A DNA stretch of 64,000 bases from Rasiella rasia (GCF_011044175.1 NZ_CP049057.1:1999501-2063500), one strand, 5' to 3'. Shown: positions 14,779-25,900, counted from the stretch's first letter. Numbers and translations are program-made. Notes: generated by a model from the sequence alone, not told the origin.

Positions 14779-17205
14779 TTAAGACCCACACATTAAACAA
14801 TCTTCATCATTTTCAGCCTCTTTAGACTGCTGCAACAGCGTTTTTAATTCTTTTGCAGTTAACGGTTTGTCGTTTACAGCCTTCGTAGCTGTTACTGTTG
14901 TAGCTTCTGCCACAGCAGGCTCAGGTTGTTCTTTACTATCATTTTTCAACGTAAATTTAATAGCATCTACTGCACTCTTCGTACGCAAGTAATACATCCC
15001 TGTTTTTAAGCCGCTCTTCCATGCGTAAAAGTGCATAGAAGTCAGTTTTGCCATGTTCGCGTTTTCCATAAATAGGTTAAGCGATTGTGACTGGTCTATA
15101 AAATATCCTCTATGGCGAGACATGTCTATAATGTCTTTCATACTTAGTTCCCAAACTGTTTTGTACAGCTCTTTTAAGTCTTGTGGAATATTGTCTACGT
15201 CCTGAATAGACCCATTAGCACGCATGATTTCTTCTTTTAAATCGTCGTTCCATAGACCTAATTCTACCAAGTCTTCCAACAAATGTTTGTTTACAACAAT
15301 AAATTCACCACTTAACACACGTCTTGTATAAATGTTAGAAGTGTACGGCTCAAAAGCTTCGTTGTTTCCTAAAATTTGTGAGGTAGATGCTGTTGGCATT
15401 GGCGCCACTAGCAGTGAGTTACGCACTCCATGTTTCTTCACATCTTTACGCAGTTTCCCCCAGTCCCATCGGCCGCTTAGTTCTTCGTCTTTAATATTCC
15501 ATAGGTTGTGTTGAAAGAGTCCTTCGGAAATCGGCGAACCTTTGTAAGACTCGTAAGGCCCATCTACTTTGGCTTCTTCCATAGAAGCGGTTACTGCTGC
15601 AAAATAGAGTGTTTCAAAAATTTCTTGATTCACTTTTTTAGCCTCATCACAAGTAAATGGCAAACGCATTTTAATGAACGTATCTGCCAACCCTTGAATT
15701 CCTAATCCTACTGGTCTATGACGGAAATTAGAGTTCTCTGCTTCTTTTACTGGGTAGTAATTACGATCTATAACTCTGTTTAAGTTTTTGGTAACGCGTT
15801 TGGTTACTTTAAACAATTCTTTATGATCAAATTCTCTATTTTTCACAAACATAGGTAACGCAATAGAAGCTAAGTTACATACAGCCACTTCGTCTGGAGA
15901 TGTATACTCCATAATTTCTGTACATAAGTTAGACGAACGAATGGTTCCTAAATTTTTCTGGTTGCTCTTACGGTTTGCTGCATCTTTGTACAACATGTAA
16001 GGCGTTCCTGTTTCAATTTGAGATTCTAATATTTTCTCCCACAGCTCACGGGCTCTAATTGTTTTTCTTCCTTTGTCTTCGGCTTCATATTTAAGGTACA
16101 TGGCTTCAAATTCTTCGCTATGCACATCGCATAAGCCAGGACATTCGTTCGGGCACATGAGGGTCCACTCCCCATCTTCCTGTACACGCTTCATGAACAA
16201 ATCTGAAATCCACATAGCGTAAAACAAATCACGAGCGCGCATTTCTTCTTTTCCGTGGTTCTTCTTTAGGTCTAAGAAATCCATAATGTCTGCATGCCAT
16301 GTTTCCATGTAGATGGCAAAAGAACCTTTACGTTTTCCGCCTCCTTGGTCTACATAACGCGCTGTGTCATTAAATACACGTAGCATTGGCACAATACCAT
16401 TTGATGTACCATTAGTACCTGCAATGTACGATCCGGTTGCACGAATGTTATGAATAGACAATCCGATACCTCCAGCAGATTGTGAAATTTTAGCAGTTTG
16501 TTTTAGAGTATCGTAAATACCGTCTATACTATCGTCTTTCATGGTAAGCAAGAAACATGAAGACATTTGAGGTTTTGGGGTACCACTATTAAAAAGTGTT
16601 GGGGTAGCGTGCGTAAAGTACTTTTTAGACATTAATTCGTAGGTCTCTTTAGCCGCTGCTAAATCGGTTGGGTGAATTCCAACAGAAACACGCATTAGCA
16701 TATGCTGCGGACGCTCAACAATTTGCCCATTAAGCTTTAATAGATACGAACGTTCTAAGGTTTTAAAACCGAAATAGTCATACCCAAAATCTCGGTTATA
16801 GATAATGGTAGAATCTAATTCTTCTGCATTATCCATAATTACTTTATGCACCTCATCACTAAGCAAAGGAGCTTTCTTTCCTGTACGCGGATTTACATAT
16901 TCGTACAGGTCTGTCATCACTTCTGAAAATGACTTCTTTGTGTTTTTATGTAGGTTCGAGACCGAAATTCTAGCGGCAAGACGTGCATAATCTGGGTGTG
17001 AGGTCGTCATGGTAGCTGCAATTTCTGCGGCCAAATTATCCAACTCACTTGTAGTTACGCCATCGTAAAGACCTTCTATTACGCGCATAGCGACCTTTAC
17101 TGGGTCTACTAATTCGTTTAGGCCGTAGCACAATTTTCGAACACGCGAAGTGATCTTGTCAAACATAATGGGCTCTTTGCGGCCGTCTCTTTTTACTACA
17201 TTCAT
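14779..17205 (-). CDS. nrdA: Ribonucleoside-diphosphate reductase, alpha subunit (class Ia)
   Basis: 808 residues. The catalytic subunit that reduces ribonucleoside diphosphates to deoxy forms. An ATP cone occupies about residues 1-90 ([20 protein letters not shown]), so dATP feedback is expected. Active-site elements are present: first redox cysteine in QMSSCFLL, the N-x-C-x-E radical loop in [11 protein letters not shown], the second redox cysteine in [13 protein letters not shown], two tyrosines of the radical pathway region, and the C-terminal swinging pair in DEDCLMCGS. Length fits class Ia. It lies 123 nt downstream of nrdB on the same strand, an order (B before A) opposite to Escherichia coli. 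A hairpin sits in the gap. Confidence 0.96.
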   Translation of the reverse strand: MNVVKRDGRKEPIMFDKITSRVRKLCYGLNELVDPVKVAMRVIEGLYDGVTTSELDNLAAEIAATMTTSHPDYARLAARISVSNLHKNTKKSFSEVMTDLYEYVNPRTGKKAPLLSDEVHKVIMDNAEELDSTIIYNRDFGYDYFGFKTLERSYLLKLNGQIVERPQHMLMRVSVGIHPTDLAAAKETYELMSKKYFTHATPTLFNSGTPKPQMSSCFLLTMKDDSIDGIYDTLKQTAKISQSAGGIGLSIHNIRATGSYIAGTNGTSNGIVPMLRVFNDTARYVDQGGGKRKGSFAIYMETWHADIMDFLDLKKNHGKEEMRARDLFYAMWISDLFMKRVQEDGEWTLMCPNECPGLCDVHSEEFEAMYLKYEAEDKGRKTIRARELWEKILESQIETGTPYMLYKDAANRKSNQKNLGTIRSSNLCTEIMEYTSPDEVAVCNLASIALPMFVKNREFDHKELFKVTKRVTKNLNRVIDRNYYPVKEAENSNFRHRPVGLGIQGLADTFIKMRLPFTCDEAKKVNQEIFETLYFAAVTASMEEAKVDGPYESYKGSPISEGLFQHNLWNIKDEELSGRWDWGKLRKDVKKHGVRNSLLVAPMPTASTSQILGNNEAFEPYTSNIYTRRVLSGEFIVVNKHLLEDLVELGLWNDDLKEEIMRANGSIQDVDNIPQDLKELYKTVWELSMKDIIDMSRHRGYFIDQSQSLNLFMENANMAKLTSMHFYAWKSGLKTGMYYLRTKSAVDAIKFTLKNDSKEQPEPAVAEATTVTATKAVNDKPLTAKELKTLLQQSKEAENDEDCLMCGS

Positions 17206-17298
17206 TGTTCTTGCTTTTGAGGTTTTATTTTTATTCTGAAAAAGGATGCTTGTGCGTGTTTGTTAAAACACACATTATCAGCAATTTGTTTATGAAAA

Positions 17299-17321
17299 GC
17301 CGCCCTTTGGGGACCAGGCGG
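17299..17321 (-). other. Hairpin in the nrdB-nrdA spacer
   Basis: GCCGCC at 17299-17304 pairs with GGCGG at 17317-17321, with a 12-nt G-rich loop. On the minus strand it is followed by CTTTT, so it may act as a weak attenuator or processing site setting the ratio of the two subunits. Confidence 0.35.
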
Positions 17322-17328
17322 AACTTTT

Positions 17329-18306
17329 CTAAAAATCTGCGTCGAAACTAATTTTATTCGATTCTTTGTCTTTGTTGGTAACACCAGCTTTTTGATATTC
17401 AGAAACGCGTTTCTCAAAGAAATTCGTTTTTCCTTGTAGGGAAATCATATCCATAAAGTCGAATGGATTGCTAGTATTATATTCTTTCTCGCATTGTAAT
17501 TCTACCAAAAGTCTGTCTGTAACAAACTCTAGGTATTGTGTCATAAGTTTCGAGTTCATACCAATTAAACTTGCCGGAAGAGATTCTGTAATAAATTCTC
17601 TTTCAATGTTTAAAGCATCAACAATAATTTCACGAATGCGGTCCTTAGGTACTTTATTTACTAAATGGTGGTTGTGTAAATGCACAGCAAAATCGCAATG
17701 CACTCCTTCATCTCTAGAGATAAGCTCATTAGAGAAGGTTAGTCCAGGCATTAGGCCTCTCTTCTTTAACCAGAATATAGAACAGAACGCACCAGAAAAG
17801 AAAATTCCTTCTACTGCAGCAAAGGCGATAAGACGTTCGGCAAAACTCGGACTATCAATCCATTTTAATGCCCAATCTGCTTTTTTCTTAATTGCAGGGA
17901 ACGTTTCAATTGCGTTAAACAATTTGTCTTTTTCTGTTTCGTCCTTTACATAAGTATCAATAAGTAATGAGTAGGTTTCAGAATGAATATTCTCCATCAT
18001 TATCTGGAAACCATAGAAGAATTTTGCTTCAGAATACTGAACTTCATTTACAAAATTTTCGGCTAGATTCTCATTAACAATCCCATCACTTGCAGCAAAA
18101 AATGCTAAAATATGTTTAATAAAATAACGCTCATCGTCATTCAATTTTTGCGTCCAATCTGTTAAATCTTGGTGCAAATCAATTTCTTCTGCCGTCCAAA
18201 AACTAGCCTCAGATTTTTTGTACCATTCCCAAATGTCATGATGTTGAATTGGAAAAATTACAAATCTGTCTTTGTTTTCTTCTAAAATGGGTTCTACTGC
18301 GCTCAT
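17329..18306 (-). CDS. nrdB: Ribonucleoside-diphosphate reductase, beta subunit
   Basis: 325 residues. It houses the diferric-tyrosyl radical cofactor and passes the radical to NrdA. Iron ligands are in place: Glu in [12 protein letters not shown] (the Asp/Glu site), the E-x2-H pair in [10 protein letters not shown], Glu in [10 protein letters not shown] and E-x2-H in [10 protein letters not shown]. The radical tyrosine is probably that of SETYSLL. The C-terminus ends SFDADF, with an aromatic end as needed for docking to NrdA. The gene begins the nrdBA operon; the region upstream carries tandem DnaA-box-like sites. No NrdR box was recognised. Confidence 0.95.
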   Translation of the reverse strand: MSAVEPILEENKDRFVIFPIQHHDIWEWYKKSEASFWTAEEIDLHQDLTDWTQKLNDDERYFIKHILAFFAASDGIVNENLAENFVNEVQYSEAKFFYGFQIMMENIHSETYSLLIDTYVKDETEKDKLFNAIETFPAIKKKADWALKWIDSPSFAERLIAFAAVEGIFFSGAFCSIFWLKKRGLMPGLTFSNELISRDEGVHCDFAVHLHNHHLVNKVPKDRIREIIVDALNIEREFITESLPASLIGMNSKLMTQYLEFVTDRLLVELQCEKEYNTSNPFDFMDMISLQGKTNFFEKRVSEYQKAGVTNKDKESNKISFDADF

Positions 18307-18685
18307 TGTCCTTCGTTTTTATTTTTTGGAAAAATCTCCCGCTACTAGGGACTAACAAATATGAAAAAAAATGCTTCGAAAATCGTAGGAATCGACAGTT
18401 GGTTTTCAACAAAGTTTTCAACATATGCGTTTTGAAAGTGTTATTATAGTTTTGTTAAAACTGCTTGTTAACTATCTGTTTTTTAGTTGATTATATTTCA
18501 AACACTGGCTTGTTAACAATTTGGAAGATTGTCGTTGAAAACCCCTAGAGACACATAGCTAGCAGTGGCTTGGCTTACATTTACACAGTTAATTTATGTG
18601 GTCGTTTTTCAACACAAATTCTTGTAAAATTTCAGAAAAAAAATTGAAAAAAAATCGTTTTCATCAAAAAGCAACGTAAAATAAA
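18307..18685. other. Long AT-rich intergenic region upstream of nrdB
   Basis: About 380 nt without a credible gene. It holds three exact TTTTCAACA nonamers (18403-18411, 18415-18423, 18606-18614) and one near copy on the other strand (18533-18541, reading TTTTCAACG), plus several AT-rich runs including TTGTTAAC repeats near 18467 and 18511. The upstream terminator at 18686-18715 separates it from the next gene. Confidence 0.6.
18403..18423 (+). promoter_or_regulatory. Tandem DnaA-box-like sites upstream of nrdB
   Basis: Two TTTTCAACA nonamers are separated by AAG (starts 12 nt apart). Each differs at one position from the relaxed DnaA box TTWTNCACA. From memory, the Escherichia coli nrdAB promoter also has two DnaA boxes in this arrangement. 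Binding is an inference. Confidence 0.35.
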
Positions 18686-18715
18686 AAATGAGCCGAAGGG
18701 AACTTCGGCTCATTT
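18686..18715 (-). terminator. Intrinsic terminator of the secreted protein gene
   Basis: A 13-bp perfect stem (AAATGAGCCGAAG, 18686-18698, with 18703-18715), GGAA loop. On the minus strand it is followed by a T-rich tract, so it ends the transcript of the gene at 18743-20515. Confidence 0.88.
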
Positions 18716-18742
18716 GCAACATACTACGAAAAAAATACAGGG

Positions 18743-20515
18743 CTATTGTTTAATAACCTTGTAGGTTCCTGACTGGTTATCTGAACGCACCTCTAAAAGA
18801 TACACCCCAGCAGCCAATGATGCTGTGTTAATAGAAGTCTTATTACTTGCGCCTTCTACTTGTTCTAGTATTTTTGCTCCGGTAATTGTATACAGCGCTA
18901 CACTACTAATTGTATTTTTAGTTTGCACATGTAACGTCTCCCTCATTGGATTTGGGAAATACGCCAAGCCTTCTAAGGCATTTTCGGCAGTATTTAAAAT
19001 GATGATTTCCGTTTTTGCATCAAAATACAGTCCTTGGCCAAAGCCACCACCGCCACTAGTTCCGGCAAATGCCATACATGGCAAGTCGTCTGATGTTTCA
19101 GCAACGGCTGCTGGAAATCCTTCCCAAACATCTACATCTGTATCGCTCACGGTCTCTCCAGAAGGGAAACCAGCCCCATCATAAGTGCGAGAAGAAATAA
19201 AGTTGCTACTAGACGCATCTACAATTTGAAACGTATGGGAAAGTTGAATATCTGTTGCCGCGGCTGCCTTACGAATCCAAAGATCTGGTTGTACAGAGCT
19301 TTGGTTTGGAAGTGGCACACCATTGAATAATGATGTAAATGCTGCCCCATTTTCTCGTGTATACAGTCTAAATCGATAACCATCTGTTGTTCCAGCATCA
19401 CGCTGAGAAGTAACTAGCAGTACATTATCTGTTGCCAATTCAGTTCGCGCTGCCTTTATAACCGGATTTACAGACTCTTCTGTTGCTCCAGTTGTAATTG
19501 TTTCTCTTGATGTCCAAGATAGTGGGTCGTTATAATCGCTATTTACATTTACATATAAGTTTCCTGAAGTTGCACCAGTATAGGTGGTGTAAATAGAGCC
19601 ATTAAAACCGTACCCAAATGAAACTTGCTCGCCACATACACTGTCAATACTAACTTCGTCTGTCCAATCAAGTCCGTAACTGCCAGCAGTACTTCGAGCA
19701 GAAAAAACTTCGGTTGCACACCCCCCGTCATCTTTTAAGTATGTTGCAAATACACGTTGCGCATTTGTATTGGTCGGAAAATTTCTATCTACAGAAAAAT
19801 CTGTAACATCACTCGAAATAACTTGTGCTACAAAATCACCTGTAGTGGTATTCCATCTCCATGCTTGAAAGTTTTCTGAATCTGTTGTTAAGTACATCAA
19901 AACATATTCGTCACCTGTACCACTTATAGTCACCATTTCCATTTTACGCATAGGCGCAGTTACATTAGCCGCCTGCCACTGCTCAAAAGTTTGACCTCCG
20001 TCTAACGATCTATATATGTATATAATGTCGAAAGCTCCTCCAAAATCGATATTGTTCTGATATGCAGAAATATAAATATCGCCGCTTTGAGTGACGTCTA
20101 TATCTACACCTCCATCAATAAATTCATCTAGCAAAAGTCGGTCTGTATCCCAATCTCTTGTAGCTTCAAATGTACGAGGTTCTTGTATGATTTCTGGGTT
20201 GTGTATACCATTTACAGAAAGATTCTCCATAGTTTCAGGAAGAAGCCCTTCTGTAGATACAGGCTTATATAGGTCTGCAAAACGCGGATTGATTTCCTGC
20301 CAAGCTGCTTTAATTGCCATTCTATTGGCTTCTATTTGAAGCGGTGTTCCATAATTTTCTAAAGCCCTACCTTCTTCGTAAAGTTGATCTAATAATGCGG
20401 TTCGCTGCACTTGTGAAATTTCGGTCAAAGAGTTATTGTTTTGCGCCGAATCTGTTTGAGCAATACTACTGTGTAAACACAAAATGATTGCAAGCGAGGT
20501 AATAATTGTTTTCAT
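18743..20515 (-). CDS. Secreted type IX secretion substrate, beta-propeller-like
   Basis: 590 residues. Signal peptide MKTIITSLAIILCLHSSIAQ. A helical region (about 20-110) is followed by a large beta-rich domain (about 120-490) with repeated strand blocks such as DIIYIYRSLDGGQTFEQW, which resembles the BNR/sialidase Asp-box (S-x-D-G-G-x-T-F). The last about 80 residues (FPNPMRETLHVQTK ... SLAAGVYLLEVRS ... YKVIKQ) are a type A C-terminal sorting domain that directs export through the PorSS/T9SS. A cleavable surface or released protein is expected. Enzymatic activity is not evident. It has its own promoter (20592-20599) and terminator and is monocistronic. Confidence 0.85.
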   Translation of the reverse strand: MKTIITSLAIILCLHSSIAQTDSAQNNNSLTEISQVQRTALLDQLYEEGRALENYGTPLQIEANRMAIKAAWQEINPRFADLYKPVSTEGLLPETMENLSVNGIHNPEIIQEPRTFEATRDWDTDRLLLDEFIDGGVDIDVTQSGDIYISAYQNNIDFGGAFDIIYIYRSLDGGQTFEQWQAANVTAPMRKMEMVTISGTGDEYVLMYLTTDSENFQAWRWNTTTGDFVAQVISSDVTDFSVDRNFPTNTNAQRVFATYLKDDGGCATEVFSARSTAGSYGLDWTDEVSIDSVCGEQVSFGYGFNGSIYTTYTGATSGNLYVNVNSDYNDPLSWTSRETITTGATEESVNPVIKAARTELATDNVLLVTSQRDAGTTDGYRFRLYTRENGAAFTSLFNGVPLPNQSSVQPDLWIRKAAAATDIQLSHTFQIVDASSSNFISSRTYDGAGFPSGETVSDTDVDVWEGFPAAVAETSDDLPCMAFAGTSGGGGFGQGLYFDAKTEIIILNTAENALEGLAYFPNPMRETLHVQTKNTISSVALYTITGAKILEQVEGASNKTSINTASLAAGVYLLEVRSDNQSGTYKVIKQ

Positions 20516-20591
20516 GATAATCTATTTTAAATTTTCCTACTCTTATCGGGCTTTTCGGATACCGCCCTAGTAAGCCGCTTAATTTTCAATT

Positions 20592-20599
20592 CAAAAATA
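20592..20599 (-). promoter_or_regulatory. -7 element of the type IX substrate gene
   Basis: TATTTTTG on the minus strand, a full TAnnTTTG match about 77 nt upstream of the start codon at 20515. Confidence 0.4.
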
Positions 20600-20786
20600 G
20601 GCTGAGTAAAATGGTTTTGTCATAGGTGCTCACTCCAAATATGGCTAGAGAATGACCTGTTTTATTTAGGGGGAAAGACCCCTATCGATACCATTCCTTA
20701 ACTTCACACAATAAAAGTAGAATCTAGTCTTGATGCAACGTGGTAATTATGTGTCGCACTAAAGGAGTAAAGTAACATCATAAAAA

Positions 20787-20814
20787 AAACCGGAAGTTTT
20801 TAGGCTTCCGGTTT
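20787..20814 (-). terminator. Intrinsic terminator of the lipoprotein gene
   Basis: A 10-bp stem (AAACCGGAAG, 20787-20796, with CTTCCGGTTT, 20805-20814) followed on the minus strand by a T-rich run. Confidence 0.85.
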
Positions 20815-20836
20815 ATTAATTTTCATTACTACTAAT

Positions 20837-21436
20837 TTATTCTAGATCATCTAGGTCTAGTTCATCTATAGCATCCCAGGTTTCGTCTACATCCATATTG
20901 GTACCATTGGCTTGCAAATAAAATCGTTTGCCGTGCATGAGTTGAATGCTGGTATTGTTCGAATTCTTTTTGTATTCTTCCATAGCGCGCATATTATCCC
21001 TTTCAACTGTTCTCTTTATTTTATACTCATCTTCCTCCTCCATATCCATTGCCAACATCATTCTTGCTCCAGCAGTGGCAGACGCTCCTAATTCTCCTGC
21101 ACCATCAATAATGTTTATTTTAAAAGTCTTGCTCTTGTCCTCGTTTTTATAAGTAGCTTCGATACTCGCAATTTTGAGGTATGCCGTTTGTCCAGCCTTG
21201 TAGCCTGTACGTTTCATTCCGTTTATACTTTCTGGAAGCCACGCTTTCATTTCTTCATTGGTTAGTGGTTCCATTTCTTGCAACTCTTTTAAATCGTCTC
21301 CCATTTTGGTAATTTCCTTGGAAGCCTTAGTTACATTTTGTACATTTTGCTTTGTTTCTTTAATTTTTTTTGAAACGGGATTGTCGCAAGCTACGACCAT
21401 GATCATAGCTACACAGATTACAAATACTTTTTTCAT
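20837..21436 (-). CDS. Lipoprotein of unknown function
   Basis: 199 residues. MKKVFVICVAMIMVVAC is a lipoprotein signal with the modified cysteine at residue 17. Then comes a helical, charged stretch (about 20-60, many Lys, Glu and Gln, KKIKETKQNVQNVTK) and a mixed domain (about 65-190) with a transport-like LPESINGMKRTGYKAGQTAY block. The C-terminus is strongly acidic (WDAIDELDLDDLE). I do not recognise a family. It is monocistronic, divergent from the sigma factor gene at 21611 with 174 nt between them. Whether it is regulated by that sigma factor is not evident. Confidence 0.7.
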   Translation of the reverse strand: MKKVFVICVAMIMVVACDNPVSKKIKETKQNVQNVTKASKEITKMGDDLKELQEMEPLTNEEMKAWLPESINGMKRTGYKAGQTAYLKIASIEATYKNEDKSKTFKINIIDGAGELGASATAGARMMLAMDMEEEDEYKIKRTVERDNMRAMEEYKKNSNNTSIQLMHGKRFYLQANGTNMDVDETWDAIDELDLDDLE

Positions 21437-21556
21437 GATTTACATTTAATGGTTATAAAATTTCAAGATACTAATTATCAATATATTAAATAGTACCCAA
21501 ACGGGTAATCTTTTTTATTAGTGGAAATTTTTTGAGAAAGGTTAACATTTTTATAG

Positions 21557-21589
21557 TTTGGATACTCCACATAATAATTGGTACTTTTA
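21557..21589 (+). promoter_or_regulatory. Promoter of the sigma factor operon
   Basis: TTTG at 21557-21560 and TACTTTTA at 21582-21589 (7 of 8 matches to TAnnTTTG), 21 nt apart, fit the housekeeping promoter. Predicted start is near 21596, 15 nt before the start codon, so this sigma gene seems to be transcribed by the primary sigma factor. Confidence 0.45.
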
Positions 21590-21610
21590 TAGACCCAACT
21601 CTAAGAATGT

Positions 21611-22159
21611 ATGGAGCGCAGCCAAATTGATGCTTTTATTACCGACGATACAAGTACAATACAATCGTTGTATAAAGCTCACAGGGCCACATTTATAGGT
21701 TTCGGAAAAAAATACAATCTTTCTTCAGAAACCTTGGCAGACATCTATCAAGATGCTTTTGTTGCACTTCGGAAACAGGCACTTCAAGGTAATCTCTACA
21801 AGGTTAAAAGTTCGTTACGCACCTATTTATTTGGAATTGGAAAATTTATGATTTACAACGAACTAAAACGACAACAGAAATTTAGCTCCTATATAGAAAA
21901 CACCAAACAAGAAGACATCCCCATTATTGAAGTTTCAGAAAAACACACACTTACAGTAGAGCAACAGTTATTAAAGGTACATTTTGAACAATTAGGAAAA
22001 AAATGTCAAGAAATGTTAACTATGTTTTATTACCGAGGACTAACAATTAGTGATATTGTTGCTACAACTTCGTATGAAAGTGAAAACGTAGTGCGCAGCC
22101 AGAAATCGCGATGTTTAAAAACATTAAAAGAAGCCATAAAGGCTCATAAAAATGAATAA
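21611..22159 (+). CDS. ECF-type RNA polymerase sigma factor
   Basis: 182 residues. Region 2 covers about 12-90 (YKAHRATFIGFGKKYNL, DIYQDAFVALRKQ, YLFGIGKFMIYNELKRQ), a linker to about 120, and region 4 about 125-178 with the helix-turn-helix LTISDIVATTSYESENVVRSQKSRCLKTL. It directs RNA polymerase to a specific promoter set. It overlaps the next gene by 8 nt, so translation is probably coupled, which is typical for sigma/anti-sigma pairs. It is not FecI-like in context: no FecR or TonB receptor follows, unlike the sigma factor at 36993. Its target promoters are not known. Confidence 0.88.
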   Translation: MERSQIDAFITDDTSTIQSLYKAHRATFIGFGKKYNLSSETLADIYQDAFVALRKQALQGNLYKVKSSLRTYLFGIGKFMIYNELKRQQKFSSYIENTKQEDIPIIEVSEKHTLTVEQQLLKVHFEQLGKKCQEMLTMFYYRGLTISDIVATTSYESENVVRSQKSRCLKTLKEAIKAHKNE

Positions 22160-22865
22160 AGAAGAACTTATAGAAAAATATCTGCACAACAATTTAGATC
22201 CCGATGCACTTACGGCATTTAATAATTTGCTGGCAGCAGATCCTGAGTTTGCCAAAGAAGTTACCTTTCAGCAGAACTTACAACAAGCAGTAATAGCGTC
22301 TAAAGATGCTTCTTTCAAAAAAACACTTCAAGACTTTGAACCCAAGCCAAGACAACGGCAAAAATTGGTTCGCACTATGCTTATTGCCGCCTCTTTTGCC
22401 ATATTATTCTCATTAGGATATGGTCTATTTTTTTCGAAACCGAGTCCCTCAACATTATTTGCGGAAAATTTTGAGGCATACCCAAATGTAGTTCAGCCCA
22501 TTATTCGCGGTACAACCACTACAGATTTAAAAACCGAAGCCTTTTTGGCCTATGAAAACAAAGATTACGACAATGCATATATAGCTTTTAACCAACTTTT
22601 TCAGGAAAGTGGAGACCCTTACGCCCTATTTTATGGCGGGTTAAGCGCATTGGCGAATAGGGACACTGCTAGCGCCAAACCTTTGCTGTCTGGATACTTA
22701 GCAAGAGGTGAGTTAAAATTTGAACCTGATGCAAAATGGTATTTAGCGCTTGCCTATTTGCAGGAAGATGCTACTTCATCAGCTAAAGAACTGTTATCCA
22801 CATTAGCAGCATCTGGAAATGACTACTCTAAAAAATCGCAAGAATTGCTTGAGCAATTAAAATAA
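22152..22865 (+). CDS. Membrane-anchored TPR protein, probable anti-sigma factor
   Basis: 237 residues. The N-terminal about 70 residues are soluble and begin like a zinc-free anti-sigma segment (EELIEKYLHNNLDPDALTAF, compare the start of FecR-type proteins). One membrane segment at about 77-95 (TMLIAASFAILFSLGYGLFF) follows a basic stop (RQRQKLVR). The C-terminal about 120 residues have TPR-like helices (EAFLAYENKDYDNAYIAFN, ALFYGGLSALANRDTASA) and should be periplasmic. The arrangement, a cytoplasmic sigma-binding part, one helix and a periplasmic TPR sensor, plus an 8-nt overlap with the sigma gene, points to an anti-sigma role. The assignment rests on context, not on an identified domain. 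Confidence 0.65.
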   Translation: MNKEELIEKYLHNNLDPDALTAFNNLLAADPEFAKEVTFQQNLQQAVIASKDASFKKTLQDFEPKPRQRQKLVRTMLIAASFAILFSLGYGLFFSKPSPSTLFAENFEAYPNVVQPIIRGTTTTDLKTEAFLAYENKDYDNAYIAFNQLFQESGDPYALFYGGLSALANRDTASAKPLLSGYLARGELKFEPDAKWYLALAYLQEDATSSAKELLSTLAASGNDYSKKSQELLEQLK

Positions 22866-22933
22866 TTATTAGGTGATGTTAACCTATTTCAGAATGTTTC
22901 CACTAAAGAGAAACCAAACTGAAATAATACATC

Positions 22934-25900
22934 ATGAAGTATCAGAAAACACGTCTAAAAAGACCCCAATCTTTTAAGAACTTACCTAACCTATGTGTTT
23001 TTCTACTTTTATTTGGTACTGCTTCACTTACAGCGCAAGTTGGGATTAATACCACGGCGCCAGATCCGTCTGCAATGCTAGACATACAAGCTTCAGACAA
23101 AGGAGTGCTTATACCAAAAGTCTCGTTGGCCAATGTAACCACCACCACATTAGATGGCACCAATACAGCAGCAATGGGCTTATTAATTTACAATACAAAT
23201 GCAGCGGTAACTGGAGGTGATGGTGTGGGGTATTATAGCTTTAACGGCACTACCTGGGAGAAATTAATCACGTCAGCATCGAGCGGATTATCTGATACCG
23301 ATTTCTACGAAGAAGGAACAACCACGGCACCAGACGATATTAATGACGATATATTTACCTTCGGAAATGTTGCGATTGGGAAAAATACTGCAGATTATAC
23401 CTTAGATTTAAATTTCAGCGGAAGCGGTAGAACTGCGAACATCAATAAATCTGGCGATGAAACAACTGATAATTATGGGCTCTTTGTGACCAATAGTACT
23501 ACTGGTTCAGGATTTAAATATGGAACTTACAATACTATTACTGGAACTTCTTTGGGAAGTCACTTTGGCACCTATAATAAAATGGATGCACAATCGAACC
23601 AGCAAGTTTATGGTAGTTATCAAGATATTACAGGGCTTGGCAATGGTGGGCTCAACGCTACATTTAATTCAATAAGCGGTACAGGTGGAGGTGATGCTGC
23701 AGGGGTTACAAACGTTATTTCTACAGATAATGGACGGGGTCATTACGGTACTTTAAATACAATCACAGGCAATGCTGGTACTAATGAAACTGCTGGAACA
23801 AAAACAACCATAAATGTATCAGGCAACAGTGGTTTTAGGTATGGGAACATCAATAATATCACAAACAATTTTCAAGGCAGATCGTATGGTATAAGTAATA
23901 CGTTGTTGGGGACTTCTATAAGCAGACAATACGGTATGGCAAATTTAATTTCCAATACTGGAGATGGTTTGCATTACGGAGTAAGTAATATCCTAGATGG
24001 CACTGGAGGTGGTGCTCATACGGGTACACTTAATGTGCTTAGTAATGGAGGAAACGGAATGCACATTGGAACAGACAATTCTATTCAATCTTTTGGTACA
24101 GGTACGAAAATTGCCACAAGAAACACAGTAAATAGTGGCGGTTCTGGGAGCAAATACGGATCTTATAATTTCATAAACGACGCTGGCACCGGGAACCAAT
24201 ACGGCGTGTATAGCGATGTGCCACGTGTTACGGGCTACGCGGGTTATTTTTTAGGACGCATGTATTTTGGAACCAACACCAGTAATGGCTATATCTTTCC
24301 TTCAACCCGTGGTACCAATGGACAAATTATGCAAACCGATGCATCAGGCAACATAGCATGGGTAGACCCAGCAAGCATTGCTGTTACAGAATGGACAGAC
24401 AACGGGGCTTATTTATCGCCAGCAGATGGCGCCACCGAAGCTGTTAACTTAGGCGGAAGCACAAGCACAGACGGTAAATTAAACTCTTCCTCTACCTTAA
24501 CCCGAAATATTACCCTCTCTACAGCTAGAAATAACGGTGCTACATCGTCAATTTATAATGAAAGTAGCAACCAAGGTACAGGTCTTGAAGCCAATAGAGC
24601 TATTCATAACATTTTGTCATCTGGTGGCAACGCATTTGATTATGGCGTGTATAATGAGTTTATAGGGGACGGTAGCGGGGGCCAATCTGGCGTATATAAC
24701 TTAATTACCGCCACCAACAACAGCTCACAAGGTGTAAATACTCGAATAACAGGAGCGTCACCATCCCAAAATGTTGGAGTTCAAAATACCATTCAACAAA
24801 ATGGAACTGGTGAAGCTTATGGGACGTTTAGTTACTTAACAGGTACTGGTACTGGGAATAAATACGGAAGCCTAGTAAGAATTCCCGATATCACAGGTGG
24901 TACCCATTACGGACTTTATTCCGCTGTTCAAAAAAGTGGAAGTTTTGCAGGTTTCTTTGCAGGTGATGTTGCTATTGGAACTCAAGAATATAATTCTGGA
25001 GCACCAGACTACTACATTCTTCCGGCCTCTAGAGGTACAAACAACCAAATTATGCAAACCGATGCAGCTGGAAATGTAAGTTGGATAGATCCTGCTAGTA
25101 TTGCAATAAGTGATGCAGATTTCTACGAATATGGCACTACAACAGCTCCAGATGATATAAACGACAATATCTTTACCAATGGTGGGTTAGGTATAAATTA
25201 CAACCCAAACGGCGCAGCCCTAGCTGCAAACGCACTTACAAACGACATCCCGATAGTTGCCAGAAAAGACATAAACAGCGAATCTACTTCTTTAAGCACC
25301 TCAGTGAGCTCGCTGCTAATTGGAGCCTATCCGTCGGGCATGACGGGTACGAGAAATTTATACCTATCTACAAATGTCTCAAATAGTAACGGAGGAGCAA
25401 CGAATACAAAAGGTATAAACAATGTCATTAACGCAACAGATGTTCGGGTAATAGGTATGGAAACAGCAATTAACCTAACCGGAAATCTAAGTAGTTTTGA
25501 TCATCAAGGACATACTATTTCTTTTGTGGGAACTGGAACAGGAAATAAAACTGGCTACTCCCTCTTTATGAATCAAAATACCGCTGGAAATAAAATTGGA
25601 TTTAAGTCTGAACTCAATAATGGTCCTGGCACCAAAACTGGGGCACATTATTCTATAGGAGGAGCAGGCGCCTCGGAAGAAACAGGCGTTTATGTGGGCA
25701 TATTAAACAATGCAAATGCCCCCGAACAAACCGCCTATAGCACCCAATTAGGCGCAACAGCTGCTAATATTCGAAAAGGGCTGGAGGTAGAAATGTACAA
25801 CGGTACGGGAGGCACACAGTACGGAACCTATATTACCCTAGAAAATGGTGCTTTTGGTAATAATGCCAATTTGTACGGTACCTACATACAAATTCCTAGT

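Larger units (their letters stand above)
20516..20836. other. Intergenic region between two minus-strand genes
   Basis: 320 nt with no gene that I can support. It contains a full -7 match for the downstream gene (TATTTTTG on the minus strand at 20592-20599, predicted start near 20585, leader about 70 nt) and the terminator of the upstream gene at 20787-20814. Nothing else stands out. Confidence 0.6.

Noticed and set aside
17468-17953. Long open frame of 161 codons antisense to nrdB
   Set aside because: It is fully inside nrdB, whose motifs are complete; composition is the mirror of a coding strand.
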